From NCBI RefSeq assembly GCF_015070855.1, contig NZ_JADDIX010000077.1:300590-364589 (forward strand): 64,000 bases of DNA. Reading direction: 5' to 3'. A program made the position numbers and the translations under genes. Under the pieces are notes generated by a model that saw only the letters and a list, made by a program, of their open reading frames with translations, did no database searches and was not told the DNA's origin. Shown one piece after another: positions 28,339 to 38,435 of the stretch; position 1 is the first letter of the stretch, and every line of letters begins with the position of its first letter. Source of the stretch: Pseudomonas lopnurensis (GTDB lineage: Bacteria; Pseudomonadota; Gammaproteobacteria; Pseudomonadales; Pseudomonadaceae).

Positions 28339-28786
28339 GCCAGGGCAGGATCGGAATCGCCGTCACCGCATTCTGCGGACTGCCCTCGATGAGCCGATCG
28401 CTGTAGACGAGATAGACCAGCGCATTGCGCGCCTCATCGAAGAAGCGCACCACCTGCATGCTCTTGAACACCAGCGACGTGCGCTCCTTGAACACCACTT
28501 CGCCATCCTTCAGTTGGCCATCGAAGCGAATGGGCCCGACCTGGCGGCAGGCGATCGACGCCTCGGCCCGATCCTCCGCGAGTCCCAGCCCACCCTTGAT
28601 GCCGCCGGTCTTGGCTCGCGAAAGGTAACAGGTCACGCCTTCGACCCTGGGGTCGTCGAACGCCTCGACGACGATCTTGTGGTTCGGCCCGAGCCACTTG
28701 AACGCCGTATCGACCTCGCCGACCTGCTCGGCGACTGCCAACTGGGGTACCAACCCCAGCATCAATGCCACGATCGCCAGACGCAT
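28334..28786 (-). CDS. creA: CreA family periplasmic protein
   Basis: A 150-residue exported protein, signal peptide [19 protein letters not shown], then the CreA domain with conserved [27 protein letters not shown] and a disulfide-like Cys pair (Cys53 and Cys80). The function of CreA is unknown; it is not a Cre regulon transcription factor despite its name. The ATG follows TGAGG. It starts 7 bases after proB and is likely in the same transcript. Confidence 0.9.
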   Translation of the reverse strand: MRLAIVALMLGLVPQLAVAEQVGEVDTAFKWLGPNHKIVVEAFDDPRVEGVTCYLSRAKTGGIKGGLGLAEDRAEASIACRQVGPIRFDGQLKDGEVVFKERTSLVFKSMQVVRFFDEARNALVYLVYSDRLIEGSPQNAVTAIPILPWP

Positions 28787-28793
28787 AAGCACC

Positions 28794-29912
28794 TCAGACC
28801 AGAATCATGTTGTCGCGATGAATCAGCTCCGGCTCGTCGACGTAGCCGAGCAGCTTCTCGATCTCGTCGGATGGCCGCCCGAGAATCCGCTGCGCCTCGG
28901 CCGCGCTGTAGTTCACCAGCCCCCGCGCGACCTCCGCCCCCTGAGGGCCGACGCAGACCACCATCTCGCCACGGCGAAACGCACCCTGAACCGCCTTCAC
29001 ACCGACCGGCAACAGGCTGCGATGCCCCTGGCGCAGCGCATGCACGGCACCGTCATCCAGCGTCAGCGTGCCACGGGTCTGCAAATGCCCGGCCAGCCAT
29101 TGCTTGCGTGCCGCATGCCGACTGCACTCGGGCGCCAGCAGCGTACCCAGGCGCTCGCCAGCCTTGAGTCGCGCCAGCACCTGCTCGATGCGCCCACCGA
29201 CGATCACCGTGTGCGCACCGGAACGCGCAGCCAGGCGCGCCGCGCGCAGCTTGGTCTGCATGCCGCCGCGCCCCAGCGCACCACCGGTACCGCCGGCCAC
29301 GGCATCCAGCGCCGGATCGTCGGCGCGCGCCTCGCTGATGAGATTGGCCTGGAGATTGAAACGAGGATCGGCATCGAACATGCCGTCCCGATCGGTGAGG
29401 ATGACCAGCAGATCGGCCTCGACCAGGTTGGCCACCAGCGCGCCGAGGGTATCGTTGTCACCGAAGCGGATCTCGTCGGTGACGACGGTGTCGTTCTCGT
29501 TGATGACCGGTACCACGCCGAGATCGATGAGCGTACGCAGGGTGCTGCGCGCATTGAGATAGCGCTTGCGGTCGGAAAGGTCGTCATGGGTGACCAGGAT
29601 CTGCGCGGTCTGCTGGTCGCGCCGGGCGAAGCTCGATTCCCAGGCACGGATCAGCCCCATCTGGCCCACCGCGGCGGCCGCCTGCAGCTCATGCACCGCC
29701 TTGGGCCTGCCTGCCCAGCCCAGACGACTCATTCCGGCGGCAACCGCGCCGGACGACACCAGCACCAACTCCACGCCAGCCTCGCGCAGGGCCACCATCT
29801 GGTCCACCCACACCGCCATCGCCGCCTGATCCAGACCACGCCCATCGGCGGTCAACAACGCACTGCCGATCTTCACCACCCAGCGCCGCGCGCCGCTCAC
29901 CTTGTCCCGCAT
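28794..29912 (-). CDS. proB: glutamate 5-kinase
   Basis: A 372-residue enzyme that phosphorylates L-glutamate in the first step of proline synthesis. N-terminal amino acid kinase domain ([56 protein letters not shown]) and a C-terminal PUA domain (about 275-370). Proline feedback inhibition is expected for the family. Between obgE and creA on the same strand. Confidence 0.97.
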   Translation of the reverse strand: MRDKVSGARRWVVKIGSALLTADGRGLDQAAMAVWVDQMVALREAGVELVLVSSGAVAAGMSRLGWAGRPKAVHELQAAAAVGQMGLIRAWESSFARRDQQTAQILVTHDDLSDRKRYLNARSTLRTLIDLGVVPVINENDTVVTDEIRFGDNDTLGALVANLVEADLLVILTDRDGMFDADPRFNLQANLISEARADDPALDAVAGGTGGALGRGGMQTKLRAARLAARSGAHTVIVGGRIEQVLARLKAGERLGTLLAPECSRHAARKQWLAGHLQTRGTLTLDDGAVHALRQGHRSLLPVGVKAVQGAFRRGEMVVCVGPQGAEVARGLVNYSAAEAQRILGRPSDEIEKLLGYVDEPELIHRDNMILV

Positions 29913-30018
29913 CGTTCCCGCCTTCTATCCGGCCAAAACACTTCTGGATCGGGCTGCGCACGAGCCAGCCCGCCGACCACTCGCATGAACCGGGCCGCCG
30001 CGCGACCCGGATTCCGGC

Positions 30019-31263
<1,245 letters not shown>

Positions 31264-31360
31264 TTAAGAAACAAGAACGTAAGGGTCTTGCAAAAAACCC
31301 AGCGAAAACTGAATGAGTACCGAGCAGTTCTTTGCAAGAGCCTCACAAGGATACAGAAAC

Positions 31361-31390
31361 AAAAAAGCCCCGTCGCATGACAGGGCTTTT
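31361..31390 (-). terminator. intrinsic terminator of rplU-rpmA
   Basis: On the minus strand, AAAAGCCCTGTC ... GACGGGGCTTTTTT forms a GC-rich stem followed by a T run, just after the rpmA stop. It should isolate the ribosomal pair from obgE. Confidence 0.85.
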
Positions 31391-31405
31391 CCAGCAACGC
31401 CGCGG

Positions 31406-31663
31406 TTAGGCTGCGACGACGCTCACGTAGCGACGGCCGAAAGCGCCCTTCACTTCGAACTTGACCACACCTTCGACCTTGGCGAAGAGCGTGTGATCCT
31501 TGCCCATGCCCACACCGTAACCGGCATGGAACTGGGTGCCGCGCTGACGCACGATGATGTTGCCGGCCTTGATGACCTGGCCGCCGTACATCTTCACGCC
31601 AAGGCGTTTGGCTTCTGAGTCGCGACCGTTGCGGGTAGAACCGCCAGCTTTTTTGTGTGCCAT
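31406..31663 (-). CDS. rpmA: 50S ribosomal protein L27
   Basis: An 85-residue ribosomal protein with the start [20 protein letters not shown] characteristic of L27, whose N-terminus reaches the peptidyl-transferase centre. The sequence begins at the normal position with no cleavable extension. It follows rplU by 35 bases. Confidence 0.98.
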   Translation of the reverse strand: MAHKKAGGSTRNGRDSEAKRLGVKMYGGQVIKAGNIIVRQRGTQFHAGYGVGMGKDHTLFAKVEGVVKFEVKGAFGRRYVSVVAA

Positions 31664-31698
31664 GAGTTCAATACTCCTATAAGGGGATCCAGGCCCGA

Positions 31699-32010
31699 TT
31701 AGCCCTGAATACCGGTGATTTTGACCTCAGTGAACCACTGACGGTGGCCCTGACGCTTCATGTGGTGCTTACGACGGCGGAACTTGATGATGGTCACTTT
31801 GTCGTGGCGGCCCTGGGCGACCACTTCAGCGGTGACTTTGGCACCATCGACCACCGGAGCGCCGATCTTCACATCGTCGCCGTTGCCGATCAGCAGAACG
31901 CGGTCGAAAGTGACAGCTTCGCCAGTCGGAACTTCGAGTTTTTCAATCTTGAGGTATTCGCCTTCGGCAACCTTGTACTGCTTGCCGCCGGTAACGATAA
32001 CTGCGTACAT
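31699..32010 (-). CDS. rplU: 50S ribosomal protein L21
   Basis: A 103-residue 23S rRNA-binding protein; [20 protein letters not shown] and the C-terminal [20 protein letters not shown] are L21. The start at 32010 gives the family N-terminus after GGAGA. First gene of rplU-rpmA, with a good promoter at 32151-32179 and a leader of about 135 bases. Confidence 0.98.
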   Translation of the reverse strand: MYAVIVTGGKQYKVAEGEYLKIEKLEVPTGEAVTFDRVLLIGNGDDVKIGAPVVDGAKVTAEVVAQGRHDKVTIIKFRRRKHHMKRQGHRQWFTEVKITGIQG

Positions 32011-32150
32011 CTGTGTATCTCCGTTGATCCTGCTCACCCAGCGCTTTGTAAGAATGGTTGGTGGCTGGCATGGCTGCATGGGGCCGGAAGTGACGCCCGT
32101 GCAATTGCGTAAGGCAGGGAAATGCCCAGGGGGGAAGTTCAGGGTCCGCG

Positions 32151-32179
32151 ATTGTACGCATGCGCCACCCCCCGCGCAA
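32151..32179 (-). promoter_or_regulatory. sigma-70 promoter of rplU-rpmA
   Basis: Minus-strand TTGCGC (32174-32179) and TACAAT (32151-32156) with a 17-base spacer. Divergent from the ispB promoter, separated by about 20 bases. Confidence 0.6.
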
Positions 32180-32197
32180 TAGCCAACCGGTGTCGCC

Positions 32198-32226
32198 TTG
32201 ACAGTGCCAGACCCGCCCCCTAGCAT
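32198..32226 (+). promoter_or_regulatory. sigma-70 promoter of ispB
   Basis: TTGACA (32198-32203) and TAGCAT (32221-32226) with a 17-base spacer, 26 bases before the ispB ATG; a short leader. Confidence 0.6.
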
Positions 32227-32252
32227 GCCGCGCAACCTGCGAGGAGTCCCCG

Positions 32253-33221
32253 ATGCAACCCCAGCCTTTCTACCAAGTTGTGGCGGACGATTTTGCCGCT
32301 GTCGACGGCATCATCCGCAAGCAACTGACTTCTCGCGTTCCGCTGGTGGAAAAGATCGGGGATTACATCACCTCGGCCGGCGGCAAGCGCCTGCGTCCGC
32401 TGCTGGTGCTACTCAGCGGCAGTGCGCTCGGTCATCAGGGCGACCAGTTGCGCCTGTTGGCCGCGATCATCGAATTCCTGCATACCTCCACGCTGCTGCA
32501 CGACGACGTCGTCGACATGTCCGGCATGCGTCGCGGCCGCTCCACCGCCAACGCCCTGTGGGGCAATGCGCCCAGCGTGCTGGTCGGCGACTTTCTATAT
32601 GCACGCTCGTTCGAAATGATGGTGGAACTGGATTCCATGCCGGTCATGCGCATCATTTCCCAGGCGACCCGGGTCATCGCCGAGGGCGAAGTGCTGCAGC
32701 TGTCCAAGGTCCGCGACGCCAGCACCACCGAAGAAATCTACATGGAAGTCATCCGCGGCAAGACCGCCATGCTCTTCGAGGCCTCCACCCATAGCGCGGC
32801 CACCCTGGCCGGCGCCAGCGAGGCGCAACGCGAAGCCCTGCGCGCCTTCGGCGACTACCTCGGCATCGCCTTCCAGCTGGTCGACGACCTGCTCGACTAT
32901 CAGGGCGACACGGAAACCCTCGGCAAGAACGTCGGCGACGATCTCGCCGAAGGCAAGCCGACCCTGCCGCTGATCTACACCATGCGCGAAGGCGACGCCG
33001 AGCAGGCCGCGCTGGTACGCAAGGCGATCCAGAAAGGCGGCCTCGAGGACCTGGAAAGCATTCGCGCTGCCGTGGAGGCCTGCGGTGCCCTGGACTACAC
33101 CGCCAGGCTGGCCCGCGATCATGTCGAGCGCGCCATTGCCTGCCTCGAAGTCATTCCCGCCAATCGGTATCGCGACGCCCTGGCGGAGCTTTGCCGTTTC
33201 GCCGTGGCCCGCACGCACTGA
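32253..33221 (+). CDS. ispB: octaprenyl/polyprenyl diphosphate synthase
   Basis: A 322-residue trans-isoprenyl diphosphate synthase that makes the ubiquinone side chain by repeated addition of IPP to FPP. The two Asp-rich motifs are [15 protein letters not shown] and [10 protein letters not shown]. Product length (C40 or C45) cannot be read safely from sequence. Divergent from rplU, as in other Pseudomonas. GAGGAG lies before the ATG. Confidence 0.95.
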   Translation: MQPQPFYQVVADDFAAVDGIIRKQLTSRVPLVEKIGDYITSAGGKRLRPLLVLLSGSALGHQGDQLRLLAAIIEFLHTSTLLHDDVVDMSGMRRGRSTANALWGNAPSVLVGDFLYARSFEMMVELDSMPVMRIISQATRVIAEGEVLQLSKVRDASTTEEIYMEVIRGKTAMLFEASTHSAATLAGASEAQREALRAFGDYLGIAFQLVDDLLDYQGDTETLGKNVGDDLAEGKPTLPLIYTMREGDAEQAALVRKAIQKGGLEDLESIRAAVEACGALDYTARLARDHVERAIACLEVIPANRYRDALAELCRFAVARTH

Positions 33222-33333
33222 TCACCTCCTCCCGATGCTGCGCCGCATGGCGCAGCTGCCAGCCCCCTCCTCTCTCCCCATCGATGCCCCAGCAGTCGGC
33301 ACAGGCCCAGCGATCATTTGCGCTTGCAGTTTT

Positions 33334-33352
33334 GCAAATAACAATTATTCTC
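33334..33352. promoter_or_regulatory. Fur-box-like operator
   Basis: GCAAATAACAATTATTCTC matches 13 of 19 positions of the Fur consensus GATAATGATAATCATTATC. It lies 27 bases before the start of the small gene at 33380, placed to block its promoter when iron is sufficient. An otherwise AT-poor region makes this AT-rich site stand out. Confidence 0.5.
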
Positions 33353-33379
33353 ATCAAGAGAATTCACTGGAGGTGCCGC

Positions 33380-33607
33380 ATGACTTATCTGATAGATGCC
33401 TGGCTGGATCGCCCACAGCCTTACCTGCGGATACTCGATCGCAACACTGGCGCAGTATGCGTTTCGCTCGAAGGGGAAGCGCTCGAGGAGCTGCGGGAAC
33501 AGGGCGACCTGGACCTGCAGGAGTTGAGCACGACCGAGCCCTGCGTGCTCAAGGAACAGGTCCGCAACCTGTTCCTGTTCAGCTATGCCCGGGCGTTGCG
33601 CCCTTGA
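33380..33607 (+). CDS. small conserved protein (PA4570-like), possibly iron-regulated
   Basis: A 75-residue acidic soluble protein (MTYLIDAWLDRPQPYLRIL start) found at the PA4570 position between ispB and fklB. No known domain; the middle is Leu/Glu-rich with one Cys at 27 and another near 55. GGAGG lies 6 bases before the ATG. A Fur-box-like site just upstream suggests induction under iron starvation. I do not know its molecular function. Confidence 0.8.
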   Translation: MTYLIDAWLDRPQPYLRILDRNTGAVCVSLEGEALEELREQGDLDLQELSTTEPCVLKEQVRNLFLFSYARALRP

Positions 33608-33637
33608 AGCGGCGCAAGCGGCAGAGAGCTTGCGTTG

Positions 33638-33720
33638 GCGTAGGAGCGAGCCATGCTCGCGAATCCAGGCCCCGCAAGTTTCGCGGGCATGGACTCGGCG
33701 TCCCCACCCGCCCCTACACG
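33638..33720. repeat. REP pair, family C
   Basis: GCGTAGGAGCGAGCCATGCT then CGCGAA on the left; TTTCGCGGGCATGGACTCGG ... CCCCTACA on the right. Lies between convergent genes (PA4570-like and fklB). Confidence 0.75.
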
Positions 33721-33744
33721 CCGGCCTGAAGAGGCCTGCCGCCT

Positions 33745-34362
33745 TTAAAGCACGTCCAGCAGTTCGACGTCGAACACCAGCGCGCTGTGCGGCGGAATGC
33801 TGCCGACGCCCTGGGCACCGTAGGCCAGCTCGCTCGGTACGTAGAGGCGCCATTTGCTGCCCGCGTTCATCAGTTGCAGGGCCTCGGTCCAGCCGGCGAT
33901 CACACCGCTCACCGGGAACTCGGCAGGCTGGCCACGCTGATAGGAGCTGTCGAACACGCTGCCATTGATCAGGGTCCCGTGATAATGGGTGCGCACGCTG
34001 TCCTCGCGGCTCGGGCGAGGACCTTCGCCGGTGCTCAACACTTCGTACTGCAGGCCCGACTCCAGCACGATCACGCCTTCGCGCCTGGCATTCTCGGCGA
34101 GGAAGTCGCGACCTTCGGCCGCCGCAGCCTCGGCCTTCTTCTGCGCTTCGGCCTGCATGCGCTCGCGGATCACGGCGAAGCTGGCATTCAGCGCCTCCGG
34201 GCTGACCTGGCTGGTCACGCCGGCGAAGGCGTCGCGGATGCCGGCGATCACTGCATCCAGGCTGACGCCCGGCGGCGGGTTGTCGCGCAGCTGGTCGCCC
34301 AGTTGGCGGCCGATGCCGTAGCTCACGCGGGTTTCGTCGGTGGAGAGGTTGAGATCGGTCAT
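33745..34362 (-). CDS. fklB: FKBP-type peptidyl-prolyl cis-trans isomerase FklB
   Basis: A 205-residue protein with an N-terminal dimerisation helix region (VSYGIGRQLGDQLRDNPP) and a C-terminal FKBP domain (VRTHYHGTLINGSVFDSSY, IAGWTEALQLMNAGSKW, YVPSELAYGAQGVGSIPPHSALVFDVELLD). No signal peptide, which fits cytoplasmic FklB (FKBP22) rather than FkpA. Catalyses prolyl isomerisation in protein folding. Confidence 0.93.
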   Translation of the reverse strand: MTDLNLSTDETRVSYGIGRQLGDQLRDNPPPGVSLDAVIAGIRDAFAGVTSQVSPEALNASFAVIRERMQAEAQKKAEAAAAEGRDFLAENARREGVIVLESGLQYEVLSTGEGPRPSREDSVRTHYHGTLINGSVFDSSYQRGQPAEFPVSGVIAGWTEALQLMNAGSKWRLYVPSELAYGAQGVGSIPPHSALVFDVELLDVL

Positions 34363-34533
34363 GCCCGGGCTCCGATAGGAAAAAAGGTCGGCCAGCCTAG
34401 CACATCTCGCAGTCCGGCTTTGCCCCTGCCGTCCTCACGCTCATGGTGATTGCTGAACGCAGGGCCGATTGCTCCCCCCGAACGGACCAGACGCCAGCTC
34501 CATATCGGCCGGTTCCACAAAAAAGCGGCCAGA

Positions 34534-35022
34534 TCAGTGCTTGGTGATCTTGTCCATGTAGCCCATGGCGAATGCCGACAGCACGAACGTCAGGTGGATG
34601 ATCACGTACCACATCAGCTTCTCGCTCTCGATTTGCTGCACGTTCATGAACATGCGCAGCAGGTGGATCGAGGAGATCGCCACGATCGAGGCGGCGACCT
34701 TCAGTTTCAGCGAGCCGGAGTCCATCTTGCCGAGCCAGTCGAGCTTTTCCTTTCCCTCGTCCACGTCCAGCTGGGAGACGAAGTTCTCGTAGCCGGAGAT
34801 CATCACCATCACCAGCAGCCCGCCGACCAGGGCCATGTCGATCAGCGACAGCAGCGTCAGCACCAGATCGGCCTCGCTGATCGCCAGGATCATCGGCAGG
34901 ATGTGGAAGATTTCCTGGAAGAACTTGATCGCCAGCGCCAGCAGCGCGAACGCCAGACCGAAATAGATGGGTGCCAGCAGCCAGCGCGCGGCGTACATGG
35001 CGTTCTCGAGGATGCGCTCCAT
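34534..35022 (-). CDS. UPF0114 (YqhA) family membrane protein
   Basis: A 162-residue inner-membrane protein with four predicted helices. [20 protein letters not shown] and the [11 protein letters not shown] and [11 protein letters not shown] segments are characteristic of the UPF0114/YqhA family. Function unknown. The long distances to neighbours indicate a single-gene unit. Confidence 0.92.
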   Translation of the reverse strand: MERILENAMYAARWLLAPIYFGLAFALLALAIKFFQEIFHILPMILAISEADLVLTLLSLIDMALVGGLLVMVMISGYENFVSQLDVDEGKEKLDWLGKMDSGSLKLKVAASIVAISSIHLLRMFMNVQQIESEKLMWYVIIHLTFVLSAFAMGYMDKITKH

Positions 35023-35106
35023 GGGGTCTCACAACGAAAATTACGAAGGGGCGAGTATACGCAGCAGGACCGAGCGCACAAGGCACGCCCAGACGCTGAA
35101 TTCACG

Positions 35107-35115
35107 TGTGGATAA
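35107..35115 (-). promoter_or_regulatory. DnaA box (perfect consensus)
   Basis: TGTGGATAA, the reverse complement of TTATCCACA, between the UPF0114 gene and the PA4574-like gene. A second perfect copy lies at 35597. Confidence 0.5.
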
Positions 35116-35177
35116 AAAACGCAACGGAAGGCTGGCCGCCTACCAGAATTCGCCAGCGCCCGCTGGTGAACTCGGAC

Positions 35178-35519
35178 TCAGGCCTCCGGACGCGACTCCC
35201 AGCCGCCGAGAAATCGCGCCTGATTGGCGTTCACCCGGCGCAGCTCGGCCTGCATGTGCAACTGCCAGATGGCCGGGTCGTCGGATTCACGGTAGCCCTG
35301 GTCCAGCAGATTGCTCGCGATCGCCGAGAGCACCGACTCGGCCATCGCCGGCCCGTGGAATGGGCCCTGCACCTTGATCGCGGTGGGTTGGCTGCCGGCC
35401 AGCCCGGCGGCGCAGAGCAACGTCCACAGGCCGTTGCCGCCCGCCAGCGGGCGAATGATGCATTCGATTCGGGTAACCAGGCCCAGGCACTGGCGATTGA
35501 GGCAAAGGCTATGCGGCAT
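35178..35519 (-). CDS. conserved hypothetical protein (PA4574-like)
   Basis: A 113-residue soluble protein, start MPHSLCLNRQCLGLVTRIEC after GAGGA; an in-frame ATG 36 bases upstream is possible but lacks an RBS. No recognised domain; it contains PTAIKVQGPFHGPAMAES and QLHMQAELRRVNANQARFLG. Position between the UPF0114 and Lon-family genes matches P. aeruginosa PA4574. Three DnaA-box-like sites lie 60-100 bases upstream, which suggests replication-linked control. Confidence 0.75.
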   Translation of the reverse strand: MPHSLCLNRQCLGLVTRIECIIRPLAGGNGLWTLLCAAGLAGSQPTAIKVQGPFHGPAMAESVLSAIASNLLDQGYRESDDPAIWQLHMQAELRRVNANQARFLGGWESRPEA

Positions 35520-35582
35520 GGCGGCGGTCCTCGCGTCGGGCTGACGCGGGAACATCCTAGGCGGACGAGCGCGAAAGCCAGT

Positions 35583-35617
35583 TTATCCCCTGAAGCTGTG
35601 GATAACCTTGTGGATGG
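35583..35617. promoter_or_regulatory. cluster of three DnaA-box-like sites
   Basis: TTATCCCCT (35583-35591, plus), TGTGGATAA (35597-35605, perfect box on minus) and TGTGGATGG (35609-35617, one mismatch). They stand upstream of the PA4574-like gene and just past the end of the Lon-family gene. Confidence 0.5.
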
Positions 35618-35680
35618 AGGGTGGATGCCCTCCTCCTTTGCAGACCCGCCGTGCGCGCTATCGTTCCGTTCAAAATTCGC

Positions 35681-38113
35681 TCAGTGTTTGTCCCCCTCCG
35701 GCAGCGCCGGCGACTGCGGCGATTCGCCCTTGCCTTCGTCTTCCAGCTCGATCTCGGCGATGTCGCGCAAGCGCTCCACCACGCGCGCATTGACGCTGCC
35801 CTTGGGGAAGTGCCCCTGCTCGTTGGCCGCGCCGACGTCCTCGCCCACCAGCAGCGACAGCGCCTCGTCCACCTGCCTCACCGCGTAGACGTGGAAACGC
35901 TGCTGACGCACGGCCTCCAGCACACGCTCGTCGAGCATCAGCGTGGTGACGTTGGCGAACGGGATGATCACGCCCTGCTCGCCGGTCAGCCCGCGCGCCT
36001 CGCAGAGGCGGAAGAAACCTTCGATCTTCTCGTTGACGCCACCGACCGCCTGCACCTCGCCGAACTGGTTGATCGAACCGGTGATGGCGAAGCACTGCTT
36101 GAGCGGCGTGCGCGACAGCGCCGAGATCAGCGCGCAGCACTCGCCCAGCGAAGCGCTGTCGCCGTCGACGTAGCCGTAGGACTGCTCCAGCGCGATGCTC
36201 GCCGAAATCTCCAGCGGAAACTCCTGGGCGTAGCGGCTGCCGAGGTAGCCGGTGAGGATCATCACGCCCTTGGAGTGGATCGGCTGGCCGAGGTTTACTT
36301 CGCGCTCGATATCGACGATTCCCGAGCCCCCCGGATAGACCGTGGCGGAAATCCGCGCCGGCATGCCGAACGCCGAGTCGCCGACCTCCAGCACCGTCAA
36401 CCCGTTGCACTTGCCGATCGCCGCGCCTTCGCTGTCGATCAGGATCACGCCGGCGAGGATGTCCTCGAGAATCCGCGCCGACACGCGGCCGGTGCGGGTC
36501 GCCTTGGCCTTCAGGGCGCGCTCGATATGGCCGACGTCGGTCACCTCGTCCTTGGCCAACTGGCGGATGAAATCGGCCTCGCTGACCAGCTGGAACAGGT
36601 CGCCGATGCGCGCCGACAGGCGGCCCTGGTGCTCGGCCAGCCGCGCGCTGTAGGTCGCCAGGCGCGCCACCGCCGCCGCCGTGAGCGGCGCCATGCCTTC
36701 CTCCGAGGTGCGGGTCTTCATCAACTGGGCGAACTGCTCGAGGCTGTCTTCGGCCAGCGGGATGTCCTCGTCGAAATCCACCAGCACCCGGAACATCTCC
36801 TGGAAGTCCGGATCCAGGTCCTGCAGCGTGTAGTAGAGCTGCCGCGAGCCGATGATGATCACTTTCACGTTCAACGGGATGACCTGCGGCGTCAGCGTCA
36901 CCGTCGCCAGGCGGCCCAGTTCGGCGAGCGGCGATTCCATCTTCAGCTTGCGCGACTGCAGGGCGCGCTTGAGTGCTTCCCAGACGAAGGGCTCGCTCAG
37001 CAGTTTCTCCGCTTCCAGCATGAGGAAGCCGCCATTGGCGCGGTGCAGCGCACCCGGGCGCAACTGGCGATAGCTGGTGTAGAGGGCGCCCTGATCGGTG
37101 TTGTATTCGATGCGACCGAACAGGTTGTCGTAGGTCGGATGCGGCTCGAACACCACCGGCGCACCGCCGTCGATCGGATGGCCGACCACCAGGCTCGGGC
37201 TGTACTGCTCTTCGAGCAGCAGGCGGTTCTGCGCCTCCGGGCGGTTCTCGTCCACCAGCTGCTCGACCACGGTCTTCAGCAAATTGACCTGCACGGCCTG
37301 CAGATAGGCCTCGATACCGGCGTTCTCCGCATATTTCTCGGACAAGGGCGCCAGCAGCGGCTGCAGCGCCTGGCTGATGGTCTCGTCATTGAGCTGGCGC
37401 AGCTGGTTGGTCGATTCGCGCTTCCACTGCGGCAGGCTCGCCAACTCCTCGTTCAGGCGCACTTCCAGCGCGGAAATGTCCTCGTGATAGCGCTCGCGTT
37501 CGGCCTCCGGCAACTGGGCGAACTCGGCCTCGTCCATCGCCTTGCCATCCTTCATCGGCGTGAAGGCAATATTGCTGCTGTCGCGGTAGAGCGCGATTTC
37601 CTTCTCCAGCGCCAGCTTCTCGATCACGTCCAGCGCCTTGTCGTAGCGCTGGTTGAAGGCACGATCGATGGCGCTCTTCTTCTGCTGGAAGCTGGGGTGC
37701 TCGAACACCGCCGGGAAGGTCGCCAACAGGTTGTCGATCAGTTGCGTGATGTCGGCGATGAACGCCGCGGCACCGCCGTGCGGCAACTCCAGCACCCGGG
37801 GCTCGCGCGGCTCGTCGAAGTTGTTCACGTAAACCCAGTCGGACGGCGTATCCAGCCGCTTGCCTTCGGCCTTCAGGTAGCGACGCACGAAGGAGAAACG
37901 CCCGGTACCCGGCTCGCCCATGACGTATACGTTATAGCCGGGACGCGGCATCGCCACGCCGAACTGCAGCGCCTCGACCGCCCGTTCCTGGCCGAGCACA
38001 CCGAGAAACGGCTCGAGCTCGGCGGTGGTATTGAAATTGAATTGGCTGGGCTCGAAGGGACGGGTCAGCGCATCGGGTGCCAGGCGCAGGCCGGCAGCGA
38101 CAGTTTCAGACAT
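35681..38113 (-). CDS. ATP-dependent Lon-family protease (LonB-like)
   Basis: An 810-residue protease of the AAA_32/Lon_C type, distinct from classical Lon because it lacks the N-terminal LON domain. The Walker A-like motif is GEPGTGRFS (66-74), with Arg72 in place of the usual Lys, as is common in this subfamily. A long coiled-coil middle section follows (about 170-310). The C-terminal S16 peptidase has Ser653 (GDSASLGECC) and Lys696 (GGVNEKIEGF), 43 residues apart exactly as in Lon. Substrates unknown. It is alone, next to a DnaA-box cluster. Confidence 0.9.
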   Translation of the reverse strand: MSETVAAGLRLAPDALTRPFEPSQFNFNTTAELEPFLGVLGQERAVEALQFGVAMPRPGYNVYVMGEPGTGRFSFVRRYLKAEGKRLDTPSDWVYVNNFDEPREPRVLELPHGGAAAFIADITQLIDNLLATFPAVFEHPSFQQKKSAIDRAFNQRYDKALDVIEKLALEKEIALYRDSSNIAFTPMKDGKAMDEAEFAQLPEAERERYHEDISALEVRLNEELASLPQWKRESTNQLRQLNDETISQALQPLLAPLSEKYAENAGIEAYLQAVQVNLLKTVVEQLVDENRPEAQNRLLLEEQYSPSLVVGHPIDGGAPVVFEPHPTYDNLFGRIEYNTDQGALYTSYRQLRPGALHRANGGFLMLEAEKLLSEPFVWEALKRALQSRKLKMESPLAELGRLATVTLTPQVIPLNVKVIIIGSRQLYYTLQDLDPDFQEMFRVLVDFDEDIPLAEDSLEQFAQLMKTRTSEEGMAPLTAAAVARLATYSARLAEHQGRLSARIGDLFQLVSEADFIRQLAKDEVTDVGHIERALKAKATRTGRVSARILEDILAGVILIDSEGAAIGKCNGLTVLEVGDSAFGMPARISATVYPGGSGIVDIEREVNLGQPIHSKGVMILTGYLGSRYAQEFPLEISASIALEQSYGYVDGDSASLGECCALISALSRTPLKQCFAITGSINQFGEVQAVGGVNEKIEGFFRLCEARGLTGEQGVIIPFANVTTLMLDERVLEAVRQQRFHVYAVRQVDEALSLLVGEDVGAANEQGHFPKGSVNARVVERLRDIAEIELEDEGKGESPQSPALPEGDKH

Positions 38114-38362
38114 CGGGAATCCTTGCTGGGGTGGCGCATGCGGCCACGATGGATGCCGCCATTCTGGCGCTGCCTCCGCCGCGCCGCAAGGCTGGCACCC
38201 ATAGTTCCCGGCCGCTGCTGGCCGATCGATCCGGGTTCCGGTAGACAGGCCCGGGACGCGCCGGGATGGCCAGATAATGGCAAGTCAGCGCTCGATCGGC
38301 TCGGGGCAAACCGTGCACTCACAACCAGACACAATTAACCGCACCCGCTTTACTCACCCGCC

Positions 38363-38376
38363 TTGATGCAGATCAA
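38363..38376. promoter_or_regulatory. ANR/FNR box upstream of ccpA
   Basis: TTGATGCAGATCAA is a perfect TTGAT-N4-ATCAA palindrome 60 bases before the ccpA ATG. Centred at -41.5 it would predict a start site near 38411. It implies oxygen-responsive activation by ANR or Dnr. The rest of the 320-base spacer 38114-38435 shows nothing else. Confidence 0.8.
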
Positions 38377-38435
38377 GCGGTCGCTCGCGCAAAAAGTGCC
38401 TCCTAGCGTCAGCCAACACCAAAGGAGCTTCCGTG

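Noticed and set aside
35621-38338. A 905-codon plus-strand frame opposite the Lon-family gene
   Set aside because: Antisense shadow; the Lon-family gene on the minus strand carries intact catalytic and ATP motifs.
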